Origin: Pararhizobium capsulatum DSM 1112
Lineage (GTDB): Bacteria > Pseudomonadota > Alphaproteobacteria > Rhizobiales > Rhizobiaceae
NCBI RefSeq assembly: GCF_030814475.1
Contig: NZ_JAUSVF010000003.1
Span: 598,479-662,478 of the forward strand
DNA: 64,000 bases
Direction: 5' to 3'
Positions 8,599 through 16,500 of the stretch are shown in pieces (within the stretch, counting starts at the first letter, position 1; each line of letters begins with the position of its first letter). A model generated the notes under the pieces. The model worked only from the letters and a program-made list of their open reading frames with translations, was not told where the DNA came from and made no database searches. Both the position numbers and the translations under genes were made by a program.

Positions 8599-8705
8599 CT
8601 GACTCTCGCCCAAGAGCTTTAACGTTAATGGTAAATTAAGCAACAACTTGCGCCGTTGTCTAGATTTGGAATTATCCATTTCAAATTTACCACCGAGGGG
8701 AAAAA

Positions 8706-8906
8706 ATGACCGCAAGACATCCACATCCGATGATTTCCTTTCACCGGCTTAAAACCGCTCGCTTCAAGGTGGAAACCGAAATGGCGGGACTGATTTCGCG
8801 GCTTGAACTTCAGGGCTTGGCAAAGCCCGAAATCGGTCTTCACTTAGCCGCCGTGGCCGACGACTGCGCGGCAGAATTGGTGAAGGCCCGCCGGGTCGAG
8901 GAATGA
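8706..8906 (+). CDS. Small soluble hypothetical protein
   Basis: 66 residues starting MTARHPHPMISFHRLKTARF, helical and charged, ending VKARRVEE. The ribosome binding site GAGGGG lies inside CACCGAGGGG, the sequence shared with the hairpin repeats at 6380 and 7804. No family recognised. Confidence 0.55.
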   Translation: MTARHPHPMISFHRLKTARFKVETEMAGLISRLELQGLAKPEIGLHLAAVADDCAAELVKARRVEE

Positions 8907-8916
8907 TAGCGGCGCT

Positions 8917-9285
8917 TTGCATGACCTGACGAATCTAAGTGCTGACGGGTGGATGCGTTTTCCCGATTGGGCGCTGGATAGACCAGACGTTTTGTTAAAT
9001 TTCCCCCATTTTATGAATTTCGAGGCAGCAGTGACGACAAGTGACGGCAGGCGGGAGAGCGCCATATTTTTGTACAATCCTGAGCATCGGACAATAACTA
9101 TTGCGTTGGACAATTTCGTCACGGTGCTAGGTCCATTTAAGGATGAAGAAGCGGCAGCAGCCGCAGCCCACGAGTTCTGTCTGGCATATGACGTCGCCCC
9201 TCAGGCCTATTCTAGTCACAAGAACTCCCGTGAACTTCTAAGTGCGGCGGATATCGGGTATAACGTTGAGGCTGCTGGGGATTGA
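8917..9285 (+). CDS. Hypothetical protein
   Basis: About 122 residues from a TTG; the in-frame ATG of MRFPDWALDRPD is a later alternative. The middle reads like a beta-rich domain (FEAAVTTSDGRRESAIFLY then HRTITIALDNFVTVLGPF) followed by an Ala-rich helix. No signal peptide. Function unknown and start uncertain. Confidence 0.5.
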   Translation: MHDLTNLSADGWMRFPDWALDRPDVLLNFPHFMNFEAAVTTSDGRRESAIFLYNPEHRTITIALDNFVTVLGPFKDEEAAAAAAHEFCLAYDVAPQAYSSHKNSRELLSAADIGYNVEAAGD

Positions 9286-9725
9286 AAATCGGAGCGGACA
9301 AATCGATCGACTAACACCTCGCGTCGGCCGCTCCATGTACGAGCCAGTCCTTCCTACACCAGTATATCGCCGATCGATCCCCCATTCCGCATCACCACCC
9401 GAAGTTTCCGACCATACTCACCCTCATCCCGTTCGGGCCACGCTGCAGGTGACCAGAATGCGCGTGTTGGCCCCTGCGTTTGCTATTCTGGCGTCTTCCT
9501 AGGAGATATCTTTCTCATGATCCCGCTCGTCTTGAGGCAGGGCTGCGTTGGGAGACAAAGAGAGCGATTGCTGCGGAAAGTGCGAGTTTCACACCGACCT
9601 CCGAGCGCGCAAAAAGTCGCGCCATGCGATAGCAGGTTCTACGATGGGCTTCGGAAATCCTCCTCACACGAACACGAAGCGTTTGAAAGGCTTGCCGACA
9701 TTGTGAAAACTTCGCCGAGAACATT
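9286..9725. other. Intergenic region without a confident gene
   Basis: No convincing gene. An AGGAGA at 9501 precedes an ATG at 9517 opening a 77-residue frame with no recognisable features. Just before it, a 14-residue frame resembles the start of a signal peptide (MRVLAPAFAILASS). This may be the remains of an exported-protein gene. Confidence 0.3.
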
Positions 9726-9977
9726 TCAGCTTTCGTCGCCAGGCCCGTAGGTGACCTTCGTCCAGACCACCGACCACTCATTCGAGCCGCCCTCGTTGAA
9801 GACATATCGGCCATCAGCAGGCGGTTTGTCCCGCCAAGGATCCATCGTCAACCAGGCCGGGAGCGCCAGTCCAGGGAGCTTCAGCATGTGGAGCACGTCA
9901 TGAAGCTCCGGCAATGTCGTGACCTTCTGGACATCGTCCCGGTCGCCCGATCCTATTGTCCAGGCGTGATGCGTCAC
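9726..9977 (-). CDS. Small hypothetical protein
   Basis: 83 residues, MTHHAWTIGSGDRDDVQ onward, rich in Trp and Pro (WLTMDPWRDKPPADGRYVF). Its start overlaps the stop of the upstream gene by four bases (9974-9977), so the two are translationally coupled. No known family. Confidence 0.6.
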   Translation of the reverse strand: MTHHAWTIGSGDRDDVQKVTTLPELHDVLHMLKLPGLALPAWLTMDPWRDKPPADGRYVFNEGGSNEWSVVWTKVTYGPGDES

Positions 9978-10267
9978 GGTGCCACTTCCTCCAGATCGAC
10001 AACCGCCCCGATCGGCTCCATGGCCTCAACAAACCTCTCTACCACACTGCCGTGTTCGTTCAGGATGTCGAGTATGGCTTCGACGGGGAGGGGGCGCAAC
10101 TGAACCCGGTAGATTCCAGTTCGCTCGGGAAGGTGTCGGTTCGGATCCTCGCGCAGGAATTTTCGATGACTGCGAGCCTCATCATATGCACGAGCTTCAT
10201 CCGCCACATAGGACAGAGAACTTCCGTTTCCCAATGTGTAGGCGTAGATCGTGAATCCGTAGGTCAT
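9974..10267 (-). CDS. Small hypothetical protein
   Basis: 97 residues, MTYGFTIYAYTLGNGSSLSY onward, soluble, ending VVDLEEVAP. First gene of a two-gene unit with 9726. The ~370 bases from here to the divergent gene at 10644 hold no other recognisable gene and presumably contain both promoters. Confidence 0.6.
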   Translation of the reverse strand: MTYGFTIYAYTLGNGSSLSYVADEARAYDEARSHRKFLREDPNRHLPERTGIYRVQLRPLPVEAILDILNEHGSVVERFVEAMEPIGAVVDLEEVAP

Positions 10268-10643
10268 GTGAATTGTCTCACTATGGTGCGCCTGAGTGTC
10301 GTCGCGCCATACGATGTCGATCAGGCTGCCGGCGATGATAGCGTATTTAATTTCGGCACGGCATCCGACTTCAGTCCTCTATGGAACCCAGACCTTCGGC
10401 GTCTGAATGGGAAAGATGCATTCCAACGGCGTGGACTTTCAACCATCAGGTCACGGGACCTTGGTCTACGAGAACTCAAGGAAAGGTCTCGTGCGCGCCC
10501 TAAAGTGACGGCCGCGCGTTGACGATCCAGTCGAGCGTATCCAGAGTATAGGCTTAGCAGAGGCGCTCGTGGGTCTCCGCTCTGACGTCGTTCGGCCGCT
10601 TTGCTAGTGATGACCGGACAGCTTTGCTTTCAGGGAGTAAGTC

Positions 10644-11075
10644 ATGGCAACGCGCCGGAAAACCGTCCATCTCCAGCTCTCGATTGTCCTGGGTGCGTTG
10701 ATCGCAACGGCCCCCTGCTCGGCGAACATCACGGATTTCTCCTTCGGCTTCGCTCTGCAAACCGCGCTTGCGGGAAACGGCAACCACGGAAATGGCGGTG
10801 GCAATGGGAACGGCGGTGGCAACGGGAATGGCGGAGAAAACGGCAACAAGAGCGGCAAGAGCGAGACACCGGGAAACTCAGATACTCGCGGGGCCAAGGA
10901 CAAGAGTGTGACTACCAAAGGCAGCGCTGCATCGCTCTCGGTTCGCCATGACGATGGGATCAGCGAAGTCGTGCGGAACGGCAGATACATCATGAAGGAC
11001 TCAAAAGGCCGCACCATCGTGAACCGTCGTGCCACCTTAGGAGACGAGATTCGGCTTCGGTTCTTTCTTCACTGA
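10644..11075 (+). CDS. Exported Gly/Asn-rich repeat protein
   Basis: 143 residues. Signal peptide (about 1-45, hydrophobic core LSIVLGALIATAP), then a run of GNG/GNGG units (about residues 48-70: NGGGNGNGGGNGNGG), then a polar Lys/Ser region and a conserved-looking end, RYIMKDSKGRTIVNRRA. AGGGAG at 10634 is the ribosome binding site. Probably a secreted or periplasmic structural protein; no enzymatic motif. Confidence 0.65.
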   Translation: MATRRKTVHLQLSIVLGALIATAPCSANITDFSFGFALQTALAGNGNHGNGGGNGNGGGNGNGGENGNKSGKSETPGNSDTRGAKDKSVTTKGSAASLSVRHDDGISEVVRNGRYIMKDSKGRTIVNRRATLGDEIRLRFFLH

Positions 11076-11085
11076 ACGGTGCGGC

Positions 11086-11277
11086 TCAAGTTGATGTTCG
11101 CGCGGTCAATTGTTCGAGCTTCGACTGGATGAACGCCAGCGGCTCCTTAATCATGATCGGACCGCCGGGTGTCAGGACCTTTGTGAGCTTGTCGTCGTTC
11201 ACAGGATAGATGGCCACAAACTGGTCGACATTCACGTACAATTTCTCATCGGTCTCGGATGTCAGCTCCAGCCACAT
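11086..11277 (-). CDS. Small hypothetical protein
   Basis: 63 residues, MWLELTSETDEKLYVNVDQF onward. Predicted small beta fold followed by a helix (EPLAFIQSKLEQLTA). Last in a row of minus-strand genes (12060, 11613, 11474, 11277) that may share a transcript. Function unknown. Confidence 0.6.
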   Translation of the reverse strand: MWLELTSETDEKLYVNVDQFVAIYPVNDDKLTKVLTPGGPIMIKEPLAFIQSKLEQLTARTST

Positions 11278-11306
11278 GAGGTGTTCCTTCCGCGGTTCAA
11301 CGTGGG

Positions 11307-11474
11307 TCAGCGAGCTTTGTCGACGGAGGGCAGAACCACTGCAACACGCCGATCCGTAGGGCCAGCAAGGCCAGTCGAAAAAACCGCCGCCGTCGCTGTC
11401 GCCACGATCACGAACAAGAGGATGATCGGCCCGCCAACAGACGCGGCTGGTTCACGAGAATTATTGTAGGACAT
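11307..11474 (-). CDS. Small membrane protein (55 residues)
   Basis: MSYNNSREPAASVGGPIILL opens the protein; one hydrophobic helix (about 16-35, LLFVIVATATAAV) with a short polar tail VLPSVDKAR. It sits between two other small genes on the same strand. Confidence 0.55.
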   Translation of the reverse strand: MSYNNSREPAASVGGPIILLFVIVATATAAVFSTGLAGPTDRRVAVVLPSVDKAR

Positions 11475-11538
11475 GTCGGCCCCTCAAGGATTGAAATAGG
11501 CCCGAGGCAACGACTGCAACGTCGCCTCGGGCAGTAAT

Positions 11539-11613
11539 TCAGGCGAATCCGACGAATGACAGGATTGCGCCGATGATCACGACGGCTCCGACGAGCCAGA
11601 TCAAGCTGTTCAT
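11539..11613 (-). CDS. Tiny membrane peptide (24 residues)
   Basis: MNSLIWLVGAVVIIGAILSF then VGFA: a single transmembrane helix. AGGAGA lies nine bases before the ATG, an excellent ribosome binding site. Very short peptides beginning MNSLIWLVGAVVI are, from memory, common in Rhizobiaceae. It follows the DUF1236 gene by 45 bases and is probably co-transcribed. Function unknown. Confidence 0.7.
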   Translation of the reverse strand: MNSLIWLVGAVVIIGAILSFVGFA

Positions 11614-11658
11614 AGTCTGTCTCCTGCGCGCGGTCGGGTTACCCGGCGCTGGCTGGCG

Positions 11659-12060
11659 TTACTGGATGACCTGCACGACAGTGCGGGTCTGCGGGTCGAC
11701 GATGACGCGCTGGTCGTTGACGACGGTGTACGAATAGCGCGGATCTTCAGCGATCGGCATCAGGACGACCTCCTGCGGGACAGGCTTGCCGACGACGATC
11801 GGCTGCTTGACCACGACGGAATTCTGGACAGGCTGCTGCTGGACATAGGTGACGATGCGTTCCGGCGGCGGGTCGATGGCGGCACCTGCGACGAGGCCGA
11901 CAGCACCACCGATGGCAGCACCTACCGGACCGCCGACGATCGCACCCGTGACAGCACCGCCTGCCGCACCCGTGACCGCACTGTTGGCGTCATCGGCGAG
12001 GGCCGAGCCGCCAAGGGCGAGCGTGACAAAGGCCGATGCGAGAATCAGTTTCGTGTTCAT
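11659..12060 (-). CDS. DUF1236-type exported protein
   Basis: 133 residues. Signal peptide MNTKLILASAFVTLALGGSA, then a glycine-zipper hydrophobic stretch (GAAGGAVTGAIVGGPVG to VAGAAID). The C-terminal DUF1236-like block is PRYSYTVVNDQRVIVDPQTR then VVQVI. Probably anchored in or associated with the outer envelope. ATG at 12060 is supported by GGAGA; an upstream in-frame start at 12084 would spoil the signal peptide. Preceded by an EcfG-like promoter (12093-12117) and a palindrome (12145-12158). Confidence 0.8.
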   Translation of the reverse strand: MNTKLILASAFVTLALGGSALADDANSAVTGAAGGAVTGAIVGGPVGAAIGGAVGLVAGAAIDPPPERIVTYVQQQPVQNSVVVKQPIVVGKPVPQEVVLMPIAEDPRYSYTVVNDQRVIVDPQTRTVVQVIQ

Positions 12061-12092
12061 GACAGTCTCCAAATGTTTTTTCACAGGAGCTG

Positions 12093-12117
12093 AACGTCAC
12101 GAAATCAAACCTGTTCC
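12093..12117 (-). promoter_or_regulatory. EcfG/RpoE2-like promoter of the DUF1236 gene
   Basis: On the minus strand GGAAC (12117-12113), 17 bases, GTT (12095-12093), ending 32 bases before the ATG. Confidence 0.6.
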
Positions 12118-12144
12118 CGGCCACGACCTATGCCGTAACCAGGC

Positions 12145-12158
12145 AGGACTTAAGTCCT
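12145..12158. promoter_or_regulatory. Palindromic operator AGGACTTAAGTCCT, site 1
   Basis: Perfect 14-base palindrome spanning the stop codon of the response regulator, about 28 bases upstream of the -35 element of the DUF1236 promoter. One of four copies within 3.9 kb. Confidence 0.65.
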
Positions 12159-12800
12159 CCAAGCCTTCGCGTTGAGCAGCGTCATGGCCGCTTCAGTTCT
12201 GTTGCTGATCCCCAGCTTTGCGAAGATGTGGGTCATGTGCTGCTTGATCGTCTTCTCGTGCACGCCAAGCCGGAGTGCTATCCGCTTGTTACTGAGGCCC
12301 TCGGCCACGAGGTTCAAGACTTCCTGCTCGCGATTCGTCAGATTGTCGATCGGATTTCCGTGCTTTGCCGTGGCTGCGTGTGATGACATGTCTGACAGCA
12401 ACCGCGCCGACAACGAAGGCGAGACGTAAGTGTCGCCCGCGTCCACCGATCTGACGATGTCGGCTAGAATCCGTGACCCGACGCCTTTCAGCACATAGCC
12501 TTTTGCGCCTTTCGCCAGAGCACTCATCACATCATCGCTCATCTCCGAGACCGTCAGCATGATAATCTTCTGGCCGGGGTTCTCCTGCAGGATGGGCACG
12601 ATCGCATTCAGCCCGCCGCCGGGCATCGAGATATCCATGAGCAAGATGCCGGGCTTGAGAGTGGCGCTCAGTGCAAGCGCCTCATCAGACGTGGATCCTT
12701 CGCCGACGATTCGGAAGCCTGGGATTTCCGAGAGGATACGCATGACACCCTCACGGAAGAGCGGATGATCGTCGACAACGGCTATGGTGATCTCTTTCAT
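12150..12800 (-). CDS. NarL/FixJ-type response regulator
   Basis: 216 residues. Receiver domain with acidic pair Asp10-Asp11, phospho-acceptor Asp56 (LLMDISMPGGG), Thr in MLTVSEM and Lys in YVLKG. C-terminal LuxR/GerE helix-turn-helix: LTNREQEVLNLVAEGLSNKR then HEKTIKQHMTHIFAKL. Expected to be phosphorylated by the kinase whose stop codon overlaps its start (TGATG at 12800). It is the obvious candidate to bind the palindrome repeated through this cluster, but that is inference. Confidence 0.92.
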   Translation of the reverse strand: MKEITIAVVDDHPLFREGVMRILSEIPGFRIVGEGSTSDEALALSATLKPGILLMDISMPGGGLNAIVPILQENPGQKIIMLTVSEMSDDVMSALAKGAKGYVLKGVGSRILADIVRSVDAGDTYVSPSLSARLLSDMSSHAATAKHGNPIDNLTNREQEVLNLVAEGLSNKRIALRLGVHEKTIKQHMTHIFAKLGISNRTEAAMTLLNAKAWRT

Positions 12801-14227
12801 CAGGCTGGTTCCATTTCATTCAGGTTCAGGGACATGCGCAGCACGGTTCCCTGGTTCGATGTCTTCAGGTCAAAATGTCCGCCTAAGCTCTCAACCCGTT
12901 CGTGCAGGCCCGATAGCCCAAGGCTGGACGGTTTGATATCCGCCGGGTCGAAGCCCGGACCGCTGTCGCCGACGGTTATGGACACGTTCTGCCCGTCGAA
13001 GGTCTGGACGACATATTGTCCAACTCCGCCGCCGTGGCGGAACCCGTTGTTGAGCGCCTCCTGCACGAAGCGGAAGACGCAGATCTTTGCCGATAACGAC
13101 AGCGGCGGCGATGTTGGAGACAGCGAGAGCCTCACCGTTGTGCCCGTGCGCTGCAAATGCGCTTTTAGGGCTCGTTCGATGATCTCCCCCAGGTCGGCTC
13201 CTTCGATCTGCGGAAGGACGAGGCCACTGCAGATCGCCCGAATTTCCTGCATGGCGTCATCCAGGCTGGATCGGATGGATGTGAGTTCTCCATCCCGTAC
13301 CTTCCGCGACGTGCGAGGATTGCTGATCACGTCGCTGTCGACTTTGAGAGCCGCAAGCGCAACAAGCTGTGCCGGCCCATCGTGCAGTTCCGCTCCCAGG
13401 CGTCGCAGGTATCGCTCGTTCAAGGCCGTCGTGCGTTGGCTCGCACGCTGGAGTTTCGAACTGAGTTCGCCATTCTGCGTGAGAAGGTTGGACAAGTCCT
13501 GAATGCGCTTCTTCAACGCCTCACGCTGACTGTCGATCATCCTGCTCCCTTTAAACACGAGAGCCGAAAGAATGGCGAAGAATGTCATGGTGAACGCCAC
13601 CACGGCGATCCAGCTTTGCAGCCGGGCATGGTTCAAGCTGTGCTGAAAGTCGGTGGCGATCTCGTAGAACTCAAGAACAGCGACGACATCGCCGGACCAA
13701 GGCTGAAGAACTGGATTGTAGACTTCAAGCAGCGGTATGCCACTTTCGCGTTCGCTTTCGCTCCCAACATCGTCGACGTCGTCATACTCGGCGACCATTT
13801 TTCCGGTGAGCGCTGTCTGCAGACCGTCGCTGATAGGCAGCTTCTGCCCGATCTGTTGCCTGTTGTTTGAGTACAGGATCGTGCCGTCGGCCCGCCAAAG
13901 CTTGAAGGACATCAATCGCTTGCCGAGCGCTCCCTGGCCCAACGTCTCGTCCAAAGCCTGTTTGACGGAGTCGCTCAGGGCCGTGCTGTTCTGCATGTCC
14001 GGCAGCAGAGGTGCGATGACGCTGTCGACGTAAAGCGCGGTCGCGGCTCCAGAGTTCCTGGTGACGGCATCTTCGATGAGGCTCGTCAAAAATGCTCCGA
14101 CGATGATGGTCGCGACCAGTGAGACGAGGCCTCCAACGAGAAGAAACTGCTGAGCCAGCGAGAGCGCTTTCCAGTGATTGCCTTTGAAGACCGCGTGCAT
14201 GCTTGTCAGAAACTCCCAACGCCGCAT
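12800..14227 (-). CDS. NarX-like sensor histidine kinase
   Basis: 475 residues. Transmembrane helices at about 27-50 and 205-225 enclose a ~155-residue periplasmic sensor region with no recognised fold. The HisKA_3 box RRLGAELHDGPAQLVALAAL carries His282, and the ATPase part has FVQEALNNGFRHGGG and DSGPGFDPADI. The linker (230-270) looks coiled. Signal unknown. Paired with the response regulator; an internal ATG (MHAVFKG) is a possible alternative start. Confidence 0.9.
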   Translation of the reverse strand: MRRWEFLTSMHAVFKGNHWKALSLAQQFLLVGGLVSLVATIIVGAFLTSLIEDAVTRNSGAATALYVDSVIAPLLPDMQNSTALSDSVKQALDETLGQGALGKRLMSFKLWRADGTILYSNNRQQIGQKLPISDGLQTALTGKMVAEYDDVDDVGSESERESGIPLLEVYNPVLQPWSGDVVAVLEFYEIATDFQHSLNHARLQSWIAVVAFTMTFFAILSALVFKGSRMIDSQREALKKRIQDLSNLLTQNGELSSKLQRASQRTTALNERYLRRLGAELHDGPAQLVALAALKVDSDVISNPRTSRKVRDGELTSIRSSLDDAMQEIRAICSGLVLPQIEGADLGEIIERALKAHLQRTGTTVRLSLSPTSPPLSLSAKICVFRFVQEALNNGFRHGGGVGQYVVQTFDGQNVSITVGDSGPGFDPADIKPSSLGLSGLHERVESLGGHFDLKTSNQGTVLRMSLNLNEMEPA

Positions 14228-14322
14228 TGTTTGCCAGCGAACTGTTTGTCACAACTAAGGCAGGAGGGCGTTTCGTCAACGATTGGGAGTGCGATCACTT
14301 ACGAATCCAGGACCTCGTTTTT

Positions 14323-14964
14323 TCAAATGTATGGAGACACGCAGGAGCGAATTTCGCCGCTGAATGCCCGATATGTATTGTTGTCCGGGTTATAGGAGCG
14401 ATAGCGCGCGAAGCACCACTGTACATGGTTCTCTCCGGAATATTCGATCTCACCTCTGTTGGAAGCTTCCTGCACCACGTCCGCGGTCACAGTGTTCTGA
14501 ACGGTAGCTGCGAACGGCGGCTCACATTGACGGCGTGCGCCGCTGTATGGCTGAAATGTGTTGTCCGAAGCGCGATAGGACCTATATCGGTCGGCGCACC
14601 ACTTGGCCACGGCCGTGTTGGGCTGGAAATTTGAGGTCGGGCCGACGCTCTCCGTTTCACCTTCGATCACATCGGGGCGGGCGAACTGCCTCGAAGGTTG
14701 GATCACGCTTGCGACGATGTTGTCCACGCCGGAGTTCAGCTCCGCCGATTTCGGCGGTTCAACGACGAGAGCGGGAAGTCGGTCAAAATTCTGCTTGCTG
14801 GGATCGACCGACACGGGATGGGATGTCCAGAGCGATGTGATGTCTGTGCTGCCCAGCTTTTTGACTTCACGCTCGGGAAGGTAATTGGGGATTGCCATGA
14901 CACTCCCGGCGATCGCAGTGAGCGAGAGTGTGATGCCCACCACGGGCAGGATAGGATAGGTCAT
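14323..14964 (-). CDS. BA14K-like exported protein with two repeats
   Basis: 213 residues starting MTYPILPVVGITLSLTA (signal or membrane anchor). Two copies of the BA14K-type motif occur: WCADRYRSYRASDNTFQPYS then RRQC, and WCFARYRSYNPDNNTYRAFS then RSC, each with paired cysteines. Known BA14K proteins usually have one copy and are envelope or lectin-like immunoreactive proteins in Brucella. AGGAG supports the ATG at 14964. Lies upstream of, and co-directional with, the kinase and regulator. Confidence 0.8.
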   Translation of the reverse strand: MTYPILPVVGITLSLTAIAGSVMAIPNYLPEREVKKLGSTDITSLWTSHPVSVDPSKQNFDRLPALVVEPPKSAELNSGVDNIVASVIQPSRQFARPDVIEGETESVGPTSNFQPNTAVAKWCADRYRSYRASDNTFQPYSGARRQCEPPFAATVQNTVTADVVQEASNRGEIEYSGENHVQWCFARYRSYNPDNNTYRAFSGEIRSCVSPYI

Positions 14965-15086
14965 CGATTGGCTCCTGCGTCCGGATCGTTCCCAAGCCAA
15001 TCGAGGCAAGGGAGAACGGCCATCCTGGGAAGGCTTCAGCGTGAACTCGCCTGCCTCATTCCGATAGCGTTGTCATTGAGCCACCA

Positions 15087-15111
15087 AACGCCACTGGGGT
15101 ACCGGAGTTCC
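15087..15111 (-). promoter_or_regulatory. EcfG/RpoE2-like promoter of the BA14K gene
   Basis: Minus-strand GGAAC (15111-15107), 17 bases, GTT (15089-15087). It leaves a leader of about 120 bases to the ATG at 14964. Confidence 0.5.
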
Positions 15112-15160
15112 GGCTCACAACGTCGATACTGAGCCCGTTAGTCCTTTGCTGTTGGAAAGC

Positions 15161-15174
15161 AGGACTTAAGTCCT
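15161..15174. promoter_or_regulatory. Palindromic operator AGGACTTAAGTCCT, site 2
   Basis: Perfect 14-base palindrome about 50 bases upstream of the -35 element of the BA14K promoter. Confidence 0.65.
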
Positions 15175-15453
15175 GAATGGCATCATGTCTGAGAGCGCGC
15201 AATCATTGCTTTAGTCTTCGCGATCGAGGTCGCCCGCCACTTGGCGACCTGCGCGCCCGGTGGTCCAGCACGTCCTGCACGAGGTCGGCTGGGCCTTGCC
15301 GCAAGCGATGCGGTGTCGCCCTCGGTGCTTGGAATGCGTTGGCTAGGTCCCTGCCTTCTTTTTCTTGGTGCCACCAGAAGTCTTGTCAAAGTAAAGATTG
15401 AAAGGTTGCTCGGAGCGTATTTCAAAATATGGACCAAGCGCCCGATCTCACTG

Positions 15454-15729
15454 TCAGACATCCGTCCGATCGAAAAAATACGCACTCTCGTCGGAAACAA
15501 CCTCGAAGGTTGCTGGCGACTGCGAGCTCGTTGAAGAAAGCTTCTTTTTGCCCAGGCGGGTATTGCGAATGATTTGATAGCGCCTACGCATTTCGGGCAC
15601 GTCGATTTCGCCGTCGATCCAAAGCGCGGCAAGCATCATAAAATCTGCGTCTCTGGCAATCGCACGACCTGCGGCAGCTTCTCGTTCAATTAAGCGACCG
15701 ACAAGTGCACGGCGATTTTCGACAGTCAT
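15454..15729 (-). CDS. Small hypothetical protein
   Basis: 91 residues: MTVENRRALVGRLIEREAAA opens a charged helical protein, with LAALWIDGEIDVPEMRRRYQ in the middle. No signal peptide or membrane segment. Divergent from the PepSY/17M genes, with one palindrome (15863) in its own upstream half of the shared region. The ~490 bases downstream (14965-15453) contain the BA14K promoter region and nothing else recognisable. Confidence 0.6.
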   Translation of the reverse strand: MTVENRRALVGRLIEREAAAGRAIARDADFMMLAALWIDGEIDVPEMRRRYQIIRNTRLGKKKLSSTSSQSPATFEVVSDESAYFFDRTDV

Positions 15730-15862
15730 TATATTTTCCTAGGAATGGGGTTTGGGAAAAAAGACAGTGGCAGTTTCGGATTCGGCCGTTGGCTCGAGCG
15801 AGCCACTCCATCGCTGCACGCCTGACAGTTGCAACCCCAACTAGACCAATGCTGTTTCAAAC

Positions 15863-15874
15863 AGGACTTAAGTC
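15863..15874. promoter_or_regulatory. Palindromic operator, site 3 (AGGACTTAAGTC)
   Basis: Twelve of the 14 palindrome bases, 134 bases upstream of the 15729 start. No GGAAC element was found between it and that gene. Confidence 0.55.
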
Positions 15875-16015
15875 ACATCCCGCATATCTCAGCGCATGCT
15901 AGCGGCTGCCGAAAAGCGTTTCTGAAATGCTCAAGCGGATATACGATGTGAAGAGAGCGTGGGGTTCGGCGTCTCATGTTGAAACTGCATTCGATTAGGC
16001 CAATCGCACTAAAGT

Positions 16016-16028
16016 AGGACTTAAGTCT
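16016..16028. promoter_or_regulatory. Palindromic operator, site 4 (AGGACTTAAGTCT)
   Basis: Near-complete palindrome about 50 bases upstream of the -35 element of the first PepSY gene, the same spacing as at site 2. Confidence 0.6.
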
Positions 16029-16078
16029 GCGACAGATCAGGCATAGGTCTAGTGCGCTACTGGCGTGCGCAGCCTGTC

Positions 16079-16103
16079 GGAACCATTTGATTCCACGTGT
16101 GTT
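16079..16103 (+). promoter_or_regulatory. EcfG/RpoE2-like promoter of the first PepSY/17M pair
   Basis: GGAAC (16079-16083), 17 bases, GTT (16101-16103). The 3' part reads GTTCC, so the element is symmetrical and could also fire leftward. Confidence 0.6.
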
Positions 16104-16146
16104 CCCTTGCCGAGGATCATTCACCGATCCCGACATGGAGAACCCA

Positions 16147-16467
16147 ATGAAGAAACTTCTCATCGCCACGGCGGCCATCGCCTTTTCCGCAACCTCGGTA
16201 TTCGCCCAGGCAACAAAGCCTGCTGCTAACCCTGACGGCGACACTCCGGCCGTCGCCACACCCTCGGATCAGAACACGTCCGCACCCGTCGAAGGTGCGA
16301 ACAGCTTCACCGAAGGCCAAGCCAAGGACCGCATCGTCGAAGCTGGTTATGCAGATGTCACGGAGCTGAAGCTCGATGACAAGGGCGTCTGGCAGGGCAA
16401 GGCGACCAAGGACGGTAAGGCCGTAATGGTATCGTTGGACTACCAGGGAAACATCGTCGCCAAGTAA
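16147..16467 (+). CDS. Exported PepSY-like protein, copy 1
   Basis: 106 residues. Signal peptide MKKLLIATAAIAFSATSVFA, a Pro/Ala/Thr-rich linker (NPDGDTPAVATPSDQN), then a PepSY-like fold: AKDRIVEAGYADVTELKLDD then KGVWQGKATKDGKAVMVSLD. Periplasmic; family members often inhibit proteases or bind other proteins. GGAGA precedes the ATG. 33 bases separate it from the 17M gene. A nearly identical copy lies at 22750. Confidence 0.8.
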   Translation: MKKLLIATAAIAFSATSVFAQATKPAANPDGDTPAVATPSDQNTSAPVEGANSFTEGQAKDRIVEAGYADVTELKLDDKGVWQGKATKDGKAVMVSLDYQGNIVAK

Positions 16468-16500
16468 ATGCAGGCAAGAACAACAACGAGGAGAAACCCC

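Noticed and set aside
10604..11035. Minus-strand frame with Pro/Leu repeats (LPLPPPFPLPPPF)
   Set aside because: Antisense shadow of the GNG repeats of the exported protein at 10644, which has a signal peptide and ribosome binding site.
12800..13502. 245-residue plus-strand frame opposite the kinase
   Set aside because: Shadow of the histidine kinase on the minus strand, whose H box and ATPase motifs are intact.
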